Source: Micromonospora halophytica (lineage in GTDB: Bacteria > Actinomycetota > Actinomycetes > Mycobacteriales > Micromonosporaceae). Taken from it: a stretch of 64,000 nt of DNA. Made by a program: the position numbers and the translations under genes. The notes beneath the pieces were generated by a model. It saw only the letters and a program-made list of their open reading frames with translations, did not search any database and was not told the DNA's origin. This document shows positions 57,268 to 64,000 of this stretch, piece by piece (the stretch's first letter is position 1; each line of letters opens with the position of its first letter). Location: the NCBI RefSeq assembly GCF_900090245.1, contig NZ_FMDN01000017.1, forward strand, positions 62,001 through 126,000, in the 5' to 3' direction.

Positions 57268-58554
57268 TCAGCAGTCCGGGGAGGAGACGACGTAGAAGCG
57301 CGGCATGGGCAGCACCCGGAAACGGAGCCGGGCACCGTCGCGCCGCAGCTGCCAGGTGAGCGCCAGCAGCGCGGTCGCCAGGGAGACCAGCCCGCCGATC
57401 CAGATGCTCGCGCCGGCGCCGTACGTCTCGGCGACCCAGCCGATCACCGGCGCGCCGACCGGGTTGGTGCCGAGGAAGACCAGCACCCACAGCGCCATGA
57501 CCCGGCCCCGGAAGGCGGCGTCGGTGCCGAGCTGGATCCGCTGGTTGGCCGCCTGGGCGAAGAACACCATGAAGAACCCGGTCGGCAGCAGCAGCGCCAC
57601 CACCAGCCAGTACGCCGGCGCGAGCCCGACCAGGGTGCCGAAGGTGGCACAGGCGACCGCCGCGCCGAGCACCAGCCACACCGATGGGCGGCTGCGCCGT
57701 CCGGTGCCGGCCAGCGCCCCGGCCAGGGCGCCGACCGCGAGCGCGCTGCTGAACAGTCCGAAGGACGCCGCCCCGGTGTCGAAGACGGTCTTGGCCAGCG
57801 CGGCCAGGGTGAGCTGGAAGTTGAACAGCGAGGTGGCGATCACCGAGATCATCACCATCGGCAGCAGCAGGTCGGGGCGGCGGCGGACGTAGCGCAGCCC
57901 GTCGATCACCTTCGCTGACGCCCGCTCGTCGCGCGGTAGCAGCGCCTCCCGGTGCAGCTCAGCCGGACGCATCCGGATCACGTTTACCAGCGGGGCGATC
58001 GAGCTGAGCGCGGTGACCAGGAAGACCGGCCCGACGTCGAAGGCGGCGATGGCCAGGCCGGCGACGGCGGGCCCGACGATCCGGGCCGAGTTGAACGTGG
58101 CAGCGTTGAGGGAGAGCGCGTTGGGCAGCAGCGGCGTCCCGACCAGCTCGCTGACGAACGCCTGCCGCACCGGGGTCTCCACCGCGTTCGCCGTGCCGAG
58201 CAGGGCGGCGAAGGCGAAGACGTGCCAGAGCTGGACCAGGTCGGTAATCACCAGGGCGGCCATGCCCAACGCCAGCACCGTCCAGAAGGCGTTGGCGACG
58301 AAGAGCAGCATGCGCTTGTCGTACCGGTCGGCGAGCCGGCCGGAGAGGAGGGTGAGCAGCAGCACGGGGGTGAACTGGAGCGCGGTGACCACGCCGAGTG
58401 CGGTGGCGGAGTCGTCGGAGAGCTCGAGAACGAGCCAGTCCTGGGCGATGAACATCATCCAGACGCCGATCAGTTTGATCAGCTGCCCGGATGCGAAGAG
58501 CCGGTAGTTGCGGACCTGTAGGGACTGGAACATCGTGCTCAGCTTCGCCTGCAC
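57268..58554 (-). CDS. MFS exporter controlled by the adjacent MarR
   Basis: 428 residues with about 12 membrane helices. SLQVRNYRLFASGQLIKLIG and SGRLADRYDKRMLLFVANAF place it in the EntS/MFS_3 group of drug or siderophore exporters. GTG at 58554 follows a GAGGAGG site. It lies 69 bases after marR on the same strand, the classic regulator-efflux pair. Confidence 0.88.
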   Translation of the reverse strand: MQAKLSTMFQSLQVRNYRLFASGQLIKLIGVWMMFIAQDWLVLELSDDSATALGVVTALQFTPVLLLTLLSGRLADRYDKRMLLFVANAFWTVLALGMAALVITDLVQLWHVFAFAALLGTANAVETPVRQAFVSELVGTPLLPNALSLNAATFNSARIVGPAVAGLAIAAFDVGPVFLVTALSSIAPLVNVIRMRPAELHREALLPRDERASAKVIDGLRYVRRRPDLLLPMVMISVIATSLFNFQLTLAALAKTVFDTGAASFGLFSSALAVGALAGALAGTGRRSRPSVWLVLGAAVACATFGTLVGLAPAYWLVVALLLPTGFFMVFFAQAANQRIQLGTDAAFRGRVMALWVLVFLGTNPVGAPVIGWVAETYGAGASIWIGGLVSLATALLALTWQLRRDGARLRFRVLPMPRFYVVSSPDC

Positions 58555-58623
58555 TCTTGGTGCGCCTCCTCGGGTCGTACGCCGTATCCACAACGGACGG
58601 CGCGGACCCGGTGGTACGGGCGC

Positions 58624-59073
58624 TCAGGCGCGAGCGAGCTGCTGGAGGATCTCGGCGGCCCGCCGTAGCGTGTCCCGTTCGCCCTCCGTGAGCGCGGCCA
58701 GCCGGTCGGCCAGCCACTCGTTGCGGGCCCGCTCGAACTGTTCGAGCACGGCCCGACCCCCCGCGGTCGCTGCCAGGATGACCTGGCGACCGTCGGTCGG
58801 ATGGGGGGTGCGCTGCACGAGGCCGCGCTCCTCCAGCTTCGCGACGATCTTCGTCATCGTCGGCGGTTGCACCCGCTCGATGTCGGCCAGTTCCCGGGGC
58901 GTCAACGCGCCCGCCAGCTTGAGGCTGGTGAGCGCGGAGAGCTGGGTGACCGTCAGGTCTCCCACCGGGCGGGCCTGCCGGACCCTCCGGTTGAGTCGGG
59001 TTATCGCATCACGCAGCTGAGGTGCGAGCTGCGCCGGTGGCACGCGTTTCGCCGTCACCGTCCGCTCCGTCAC
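58624..59073 (-). CDS. MarR-family transcriptional regulator
   Basis: 149 residues, one winged-helix domain: LTVTQLSALTSLKLAGALTP, the recognition helix region QPPTMTKIVAKLEERGLVQR and the wing HPTDGRQVILAAT. It probably represses itself and the efflux gene. The GTG start lies 2 bases inside the edge of an inverted repeat. Confidence 0.92.
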   Translation of the reverse strand: MTERTVTAKRVPPAQLAPQLRDAITRLNRRVRQARPVGDLTVTQLSALTSLKLAGALTPRELADIERVQPPTMTKIVAKLEERGLVQRTPHPTDGRQVILAATAGGRAVLEQFERARNEWLADRLAALTEGERDTLRRAAEILQQLARA

Positions 59074-59074
59074 A

Positions 59075-59108
59075 GTCGTTAGCTTAACTAATGAGCCTGG
59101 CTAACGAC
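59075..59108 (-). promoter_or_regulatory. MarR operator
   Basis: GTCGTTAGC (59075-59083) and GCTAACGAC (59100-59108) form a perfect 9-base inverted repeat around an A/T-rich centre (TTAACTAATGAG). It directly abuts the marR start codon, so binding would block transcription and give autoregulation. Confidence 0.7.
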
Positions 59109-59140
59109 ATGCGATATGACCATGCTCACGAGAAGTTCGC

Positions 59141-59187
59141 CCTGCTCCGGGCCGGGTATCCGGTTCGGCTCCCCGGCCCGGAGCAGG
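59141..59187. terminator. Terminator of the purine permease gene
   Basis: A perfect 16-bp GC stem (59141-59156 with 59172-59187), 8 bases beyond the stop at 59196. Confidence 0.8.
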
Positions 59188-59195
59188 TGCTGGTG

Positions 59196-60671
59196 TTACA
59201 GCACGGACTCGATCGGCCCGCGCAGGAAGTACAGGATGAACAGCGCGGCGACGCCGTACAGCAGCGGGTGGATGTCGCGCGCCTTCCCCTTCGCCAGCTT
59301 GATCACCACGTACGAGACGATGCCGGCGCCGATGCCGTTGGAGATCGAGTACGTGAACGGCATGAGGGTGATGGTGAGGAACGCCGGGATGGCGATCTCG
59401 TAGTCGGTCCAGTCGATGGTGCGTACCGCGGTCATCATCAGGAAGCCGACCACCACCAGCGCCGTCGAGGCCGCCTCGAACGGCACCACCAACGACAGCG
59501 GCGCGAGGAACATCGCCAGCAGGAACAGGGCGCCGGTGACCAGGTTGGCCACCCCGGTCCGGGCGCCCTCCGCCACACCGGCGGCGCTCTCGATGTACGA
59601 CGTGTTGCTGGAGACGCTCGCCGCGCCACCCGCCGCCGCGGCGATCGAGTCGACCAGCAGGATCTCCTTCGCCCGCGGCGGGGTGCCCTGCTCGTCGAGC
59701 ATGCTCCCCTCCTGGCCGATCGCGACCATCGTGCCCATGGTGTCGAAGAAGTCGGTGATCAGCAGGGTGAAGACGAACATCAGCGGCACCAGCCAGCCGG
59801 CCCGGCTCCACGAGTTGAGCACGTTGAAGTTGCCCAGCAGGGACAGGTCGGGGATGTCCACGAGCTGCCGGGGCAGCTCCGGCACGTTGAGCGACCAGCC
59901 CTTGGGGTTGGGCTTGCCGTCCACGAACGACGGGCCGACGTTGGCGACCGCCTCCACGATGATCGCCAGCACGGTGGAGGCGAGGATGCCGATCAGGATC
60001 GCGCCGCGCACCCGGCGTACCACCAGCACCAGGGTCACCAGCAGGCCGACCACGAAGACCAGCATCGGCCAGCTGACGATCTTGCCGTTGATGCCCAGAC
60101 CGACCGGCACGGTGGTGTTGGCCGCGTCCGGGATCCGCCGGACGAACCCGGCGTCGACCAGGCCGATGATGGTGAGGAACAGACCGATGCCGACGCCGAT
60201 CGCCGTCTTCATCTGGGTCGGGACCGAGCGGAACACGGCGGTCCGCAGGCCGGTGAGCACGAGGACCGCGATGATCACACCCTCGATCACCACCAGGCCC
60301 ATCGCGTCGGCCCAGGTCATCTCCGGGGCGATCTCGTACGCGACCAGCGCGTTCACGCCCAGGCCCGCGGCGAGCGCCATCGGGAAGCGGCCGACGACGC
60401 CCATCAGCATCGTCATCAGGCCGGCGACCAGCGCGGTCGCGGCGGCGATCGCGGGGATCGAGAGCTTCTTGCCGTCACCGTCGACGGCGCCGCCCAGGAT
60501 CAGCGGGTTCAGGACCACGATGTACGCCATCGTGAAGAAGGTCGCAAGTCCACCCCGGACCTCGCGGCTCATCGTCGAGCCACGGGCGGAGATCTCGAAG
60601 AATCGGTCGAAACCGCTCCGCGGGTGGGCGGGATCGGACGGGGTGCCGTTGTCCGGCGGCGCAATGGCCAT
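59196..60671 (-). CDS. NCS2-family purine permease (AzgA/PbuG-like)
   Basis: 491 residues with about 12-14 membrane helices. FFEISARGSTMSREVRGGLA, TFFTMAYIVVLNP, GLGVNALVAY, TDFFDTMGTMVAIG and SNTSYIESAAGVAEGARTG are the signature stretches of AzgA-type guanine/hypoxanthine:H+ symporters. ATG 60671 has GAGGACC upstream. Single gene, divergent from the DUF2530 gene. Confidence 0.93.
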   Translation of the reverse strand: MAIAPPDNGTPSDPAHPRSGFDRFFEISARGSTMSREVRGGLATFFTMAYIVVLNPLILGGAVDGDGKKLSIPAIAAATALVAGLMTMLMGVVGRFPMALAAGLGVNALVAYEIAPEMTWADAMGLVVIEGVIIAVLVLTGLRTAVFRSVPTQMKTAIGVGIGLFLTIIGLVDAGFVRRIPDAANTTVPVGLGINGKIVSWPMLVFVVGLLVTLVLVVRRVRGAILIGILASTVLAIIVEAVANVGPSFVDGKPNPKGWSLNVPELPRQLVDIPDLSLLGNFNVLNSWSRAGWLVPLMFVFTLLITDFFDTMGTMVAIGQEGSMLDEQGTPPRAKEILLVDSIAAAAGGAASVSSNTSYIESAAGVAEGARTGVANLVTGALFLLAMFLAPLSLVVPFEAASTALVVVGFLMMTAVRTIDWTDYEIAIPAFLTITLMPFTYSISNGIGAGIVSYVVIKLAKGKARDIHPLLYGVAALFILYFLRGPIESVL

Positions 60672-60759
60672 CAGGTCCTCGCAGGTGATCTTCCGTTGTC
60701 GCGCGCATCGTCCCAGATCAGGGGCCGGCAGGAAAAGTTGATCGCGTACGCTTTGCCCC

Positions 60760-61017
60760 GTGCCACAGGAGCAACCGCCGCGCCCCGAGCCGCTCGACCC
60801 GCCGATGGTGCCGTTCGCGGTCGCCGGGCTGATCGCCTGGGCCGTCGCCGGCCTCGTCCTGCTGGTCTTCTTCCGCGGTTGGCTCACCGAGCACGGGCAC
60901 GAGAACTGGCTCTGGACCTGCCTGGCCGGATTCCTGTGGGGCTTTCCCGGCCTGGCCGTGATGATGCGGCACGACGCCGACCGGCGTCGCCGCCGGCAGG
61001 CCGCCCGTCAGGGCTGA
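60760..61017 (+). CDS. DUF2530 small membrane protein
   Basis: 85 residues with two membrane helices (VPFAVAGLIAWAVAGLVLLVF and LWTCLAGFLWGFPGLAVMM) and a basic tail. Matches DUF2530, found next to DUF3027 genes in actinobacteria. Role unknown. Starts at GTG. A short GC hairpin (61031-61037 with 61044-61050) separates it from the convergent gene. Confidence 0.82.
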   Translation: MPQEQPPRPEPLDPPMVPFAVAGLIAWAVAGLVLLVFFRGWLTEHGHENWLWTCLAGFLWGFPGLAVMMRHDADRRRRRQAARQG

Positions 61018-61059
61018 GCCGGCGCAGGGCCCGGCGCGTCACGGCGCCGGACGGCGCGG

Positions 61060-61881
61060 TCAGGGGTGGCCGTACGGCTCACCCGGCTCGGCGGCCTCCA
61101 CCGAGCCCGGCGCCCGGCTGACCGACATGGCCTCCACCGCGCTGTCGTCGTAGACCGTCGGCAGCTCCTCGACCGCGGACTCGGCGGTCTCGACCAATGT
61201 CTCGGAGTGCGCGCCGCACCCGTGGTCGGCGCTGACCACCCGGCCGTCGTCCGGGGCGTAGAAGTTGCCGCAGGCGCCGAAGGACTGCCGCAGGGCGCCG
61301 GCGAGCGGCAGGTAGAAGCCACAGGTGCCGCACCGGGCGGCGGCCGGGGCGGCGACCGAGATCGGCGCGGCCGGGCCGTGGTCGCCGTCGTACCAGCGCT
61401 GGGCCGCGTCGGCACGCCCCTCGCGGGACAGCACCCGGGGCCGGCCGAGGCCGAGCTCCCAGGAGACCTCCTCGACCGCCGGGTCGTCGGAGAGCAGGTA
61501 GCCGGGGGCGAGGCGCTCGTCGTCCGCCGGGGTGGGGAGCAGGTCGCCCGGCCCGAGGTCGCCCGGCTTGAGCCGCTCCTGCCAGGGCACCCAGCCGGGG
61601 GCGAGCAGCGCGTCCGGGCCGGGCAGCAGCACCGTCTCGCAGACGGTGACGTGCTTGCTCCGCGCCACCCGGGTGACGGTGACGGCCCAGCGCCAGCCGC
61701 GGTAACCGCCCATCCGACACTCGAAGTAGTGCGTGACGACCCGGTCGCCCTCGGCGACGGCGCGCAGATGGTCGCCGACGTCGGAGGGTTCCACCTCGGT
61801 GATGGCGTCGCGGGCCACCTCGACGGCGGCGGCGCAGACCTGGTCGAGGCGGGCGGCACGGGTGGAGGCGGGCCTGGTCAC
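61060..61881 (-). CDS. DUF3027 protein
   Basis: 273 residues, cytosolic. ARLDQVCAAAVEVARDAITE opens the domain, with HYFECRMGGYRGWRWAVTVTR and VPWQERLKPGDLGPGDLLPT in the middle. A Cys cluster, RCGTCGFYLPLAG ... GACGNFY ... HGCGAHSE, looks like a metal-binding site near the C-terminus. Role unknown. GTG at 61881 is the family-like start; an ATG at 61899 is the alternative. The much longer open frame upstream is a shadow of the MFS gene. Confidence 0.83.
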   Translation of the reverse strand: MTRPASTRAARLDQVCAAAVEVARDAITEVEPSDVGDHLRAVAEGDRVVTHYFECRMGGYRGWRWAVTVTRVARSKHVTVCETVLLPGPDALLAPGWVPWQERLKPGDLGPGDLLPTPADDERLAPGYLLSDDPAVEEVSWELGLGRPRVLSREGRADAAQRWYDGDHGPAAPISVAAPAAARCGTCGFYLPLAGALRQSFGACGNFYAPDDGRVVSADHGCGAHSETLVETAESAVEELPTVYDDSAVEAMSVSRAPGSVEAAEPGEPYGHP

Positions 61882-61998
61882 CCGACCATTGTTCCCCATG
61901 CGTGCCGCCGCCCGACAGGGACTCCCCGATGACTCCCCCGGCGGCCTCTTCCACCACTGGCGCGACGCGCGTGGAGCGGATGGGCGAGGATGGTGCAC

Positions 61999-63726
61999 AT
62001 GCCGCTGTCCTCCCGCTCCGGACGGTCCGTCCTCGGCCGGACCGTCGGCACGGGCGTCCGCGCCGTACGTCTGCTGCTCCGTGGCTCGGTCAGCAGCGGA
62101 CGCTGGATGACCCGGCGGGCCGGCTCGGCCCGGGCCAGGGGAGCGGGCAACGAGGTCGGCATGGTCCGCCTCTTCGACCTGCACGCGATCTCCTGCGCGG
62201 GCGACACGCTGATCGCGATCGGGCTGGCCGGGACGATCTTCTTCGACGTCCCGCTCGGCGAGGCGCGCAGCAAGGTGGCGCTCTACCTGCTGGTCACGAT
62301 GGTGCCCTTCGCCATGCTCGCGCCGGTGGTCGGGCCACTGCTCGACCACTTCCGGCACGGCCGCCGGTACGCCCTGGCCACCACCATGCTCGGCCGGGCC
62401 TTCCTGGCCTGGCTGATCTCGGACCACATCGGCGGCTTCGGGCTCTACCCGGCCGCGTTCGGCGTGCTGGCGCTCTCCCGCGCGTACGGCGTGGCCCGCT
62501 CGGCCGCCGTCCCCCGGTTGCTGCCGGAGGGCCTCGGGCTGTCCCAGGTCGGGGCCAGGGCGAGCGTCTACGGCACGGTGGCCGGCGCGTTGGTGGCCCC
62601 GATCGGGTTGGCCGCGTTCTGGTTCGGGCCGCAGTGGCCGCTCCGGGTCGCGTCGGTGATCTTCCTGGTCGGCATGGTGATCGCGCTGCGGCTGCCGCCG
62701 AAGGCGGATTCCGAGCCTCCGGAGCGGGTGCCCCGACCACTGCGTGCACTGCGCCGCGACGGCGACCGTCCGCTGGGCCGGGGCCGCCCGGCCGGCCGGC
62801 TGGTGATCGCCACCCTGATCGGGGCGGCGGCGTTGCGCGCGCTCTACGGCTTCCTGCTGCTCTTCCTGGCGTTCGCGTTGAAGAAGGGCGACCTGACCAC
62901 CGACTTCTTCGGCCGGGAACTGAGCGACCAGGTGGCGCTGGGCCTGGTCGGCGGGGCCCTGGCCGTCGGCGGCTTCCTGGCCACCGCGCTCGGCACCCGG
63001 CTGCGCATCCACCGGCCGGCGGCCATCCAGTCCAGCACGATCATCATCGTGGCGGGTGTGGCGGTCCTGGCCACGGTGAAGTTCTCGCTGCCGATGGTGG
63101 CGGTGCTCTGCCTGGTCACCGCGATGAGCAGCGGGATCGCCAAGCTGGCCGTGGACGCCTCGATCCAGGAGCGGATCCCGGAACGGCTGCGGGCCAGCTC
63201 GTTCGCCCATTCCGAGACCGGTTTGATGCTCGCCTTCGTCGCCGGTGGCGGCCTCGGGCTCGTCCCCTTCGACGGGCGGATCGGCATCGCGGTGGCCGCC
63301 GGGGTCGGGGTGCTCGCCGCCGCCCGGGGGGCGCTGGTCGCCGGGCGGCTGCGCGCCGAACGCCTCATCGGCCGGCCGCTCACCGACGAGGAGCTGACCG
63401 ACCGGGACCGGGAGGCGACCCGGGCGGACCAGGCCGCCGCCGCGCAGGCCGCCGCCGACCGGGCCGCCGCCGACCGGGAGGCCGGCCGGGACGGGCACCG
63501 CCGGACGCCGGACGACACCCTGGTGGACGGGACCCCGGTGGACGACGACGCGGCGGAGGCCGCGGCGCAGGCCGCGCCGACCTCGCCCGCCCCGACCGGG
63601 CAGCCGTCCGACGACGCCGGGCTGGCCCCGCCCGGGTACCACATCTACCGGCCGTCCTCGGCCGTCCCCCGTGCCGGCGGCGCCGACGACGAACGGCGGC
63701 GGGAGTCGCCGGGGCCGGTGTCGTGA
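61999..63726 (+). CDS. MFS transporter, actinobacterial mqnB-linked type
   Basis: 575 residues. About 55 basic, Arg/Ser-rich residues precede the first helix; 10-12 membrane helices follow to about residue 450, with LDHFRHGRRYALATTMLGRA in an early loop. The last 120 residues are an Ala/Asp-rich, disordered tail ending near GYHIYRPSS. Substrate unknown. ATG at 61999 follows GAGGATG by 9 bases. It overlaps the mqnB start by 4 bases (GTGA). Confidence 0.85.
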   Translation: MPLSSRSGRSVLGRTVGTGVRAVRLLLRGSVSSGRWMTRRAGSARARGAGNEVGMVRLFDLHAISCAGDTLIAIGLAGTIFFDVPLGEARSKVALYLLVTMVPFAMLAPVVGPLLDHFRHGRRYALATTMLGRAFLAWLISDHIGGFGLYPAAFGVLALSRAYGVARSAAVPRLLPEGLGLSQVGARASVYGTVAGALVAPIGLAAFWFGPQWPLRVASVIFLVGMVIALRLPPKADSEPPERVPRPLRALRRDGDRPLGRGRPAGRLVIATLIGAAALRALYGFLLLFLAFALKKGDLTTDFFGRELSDQVALGLVGGALAVGGFLATALGTRLRIHRPAAIQSSTIIIVAGVAVLATVKFSLPMVAVLCLVTAMSSGIAKLAVDASIQERIPERLRASSFAHSETGLMLAFVAGGGLGLVPFDGRIGIAVAAGVGVLAAARGALVAGRLRAERLIGRPLTDEELTDRDREATRADQAAAAQAAADRAAADREAGRDGHRRTPDDTLVDGTPVDDDAAEAAAQAAPTSPAPTGQPSDDAGLAPPGYHIYRPSSAVPRAGGADDERRRESPGPVS

Positions 63727-64000
63727 CCGGACTGCTGGTGCTGACCGCCGTGCCGGCCGAGGCGGAGGCGGTCCGGGCCGGTCTGACCGATCCGACGGTG
63801 ACCGTCCGGCCGGTAGGGGTGGGTCCGGCGGTGGCCGGGGCCGCGACCGCCCGGCTGCTGACCCTGGCCGAGGCGGCGGGCCGGCCGTACCGTGCGGTGA
63901 TCAGCGCCGGGATCGCGGGTGGCTTCGCCGGACGCGTGCCCGTCGCCGGGACGGTCCTCGGGACCCGCAGCGTGGCCGCGGACCTGGGCGCGGAGTCGCC
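63723..64000 (+). CDS. mqnB: Futalosine hydrolase, 3' end outside the window
   Basis: The first 92 residues are visible: LLVLTAVPAEAEAVRAGL, VGVGPAVAGAATARLL, VISAGIAGGFAG and SVAADLGAESP, the nucleoside-phosphorylase-fold start of MqnB. It removes hypoxanthine from futalosine in the alternative menaquinone pathway. GTG at 63723 overlaps the MFS stop. The rest is cut by the window edge. Confidence 0.88.
   Translation, partial: MTGLLVLTAVPAEAEAVRAGLTDPTVTVRPVGVGPAVAGAATARLLTLAEAAGRPYRAVISAGIAGGFAGRVPVAGTVLGTRSVAADLGAES

Overview
The window is high-GC actinobacterial DNA that looks chromosomal and most like Micromonospora or a close relative in the Micromonosporaceae. The reasons are the strong G/C bias at third codon positions, many GTG starts, a type VII (ESX) secretion locus, the conserved run pdxH - citrate synthase - serC - sepH, a futalosine-pathway gene, and intergenic palindromes of a kind I associate with that genus. 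I see no tRNA, rRNA, CRISPR array, prophage or insertion sequence. Gene starts were moved from the longest open frame wherever a ribosome binding site or family convention pointed to another codon.

Region 1 (1-15403) is a type VII secretion locus: two mycosin proteases (one cut by the window edge), two WXG100/PPE-like proteins with glycine-rich tails, a WXG100 pair, a 184-residue helical protein, a WXG-less helical partner, and the machine proteins EccC, EccD, EccE and EccB. EccA is not present in the window. Region 2 (15492-18889) holds small membrane or secreted proteins, a flavin-dependent oxidoreductase-like protein and a secreted C39-like cysteine protease. Region 3 (18919-26767) lies on one strand and looks like a peptide-scavenging module: an M20 peptidase, a complete polar amino acid ABC importer, an RpiR-family regulator and two secreted cyanophycinase-like (S51) peptidases. 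Region 4 (26979-36881) has a P450-ferredoxin pair, a small antitoxin-like protein, an AI-2E-type transporter, an alpha/beta hydrolase, a GH65 phosphorylase with beta-phosphoglucomutase, a hotdog thioesterase and a stand-alone MalK/MsiK-type ATPase.

Region 5 (37040-42761) is a cell-wall polymer cluster: a GT2-TagF fusion, a CDP-alcohol phosphotransferase fusion, and the ATPase and permease of an ABC-2 exporter. Then come L-serine dehydratase, an 850-base gene-free stretch with a heptanucleotide tandem repeat, PspC and DUF4230 proteins, an acyl-CoA dehydrogenase, a nitroreductase, an aldose epimerase and an MFS transporter. Region 6 (50867-64000) is mostly core: pdxH, citrate synthase, serC, sepH, thpR, a marR-MFS pair, an AzgA-type purine permease, DUF2530, DUF3027, another MFS protein and the start of mqnB.

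The intergenic DNA is unusually structured. Three copies of one palindromic repeat of about 75 bp lie far apart, a second palindrome family has two copies, there are tandem repeats of 7, 28 and 30 bp, and many perfect terminator hairpins mark operon ends. The most interesting items are the ESX substrate set sharing a C-terminal WLxEDExVWG tail, and the candidate cyanophycin or isopeptide scavenging regulon, which carries similar operator-like sequences at two of its promoters.
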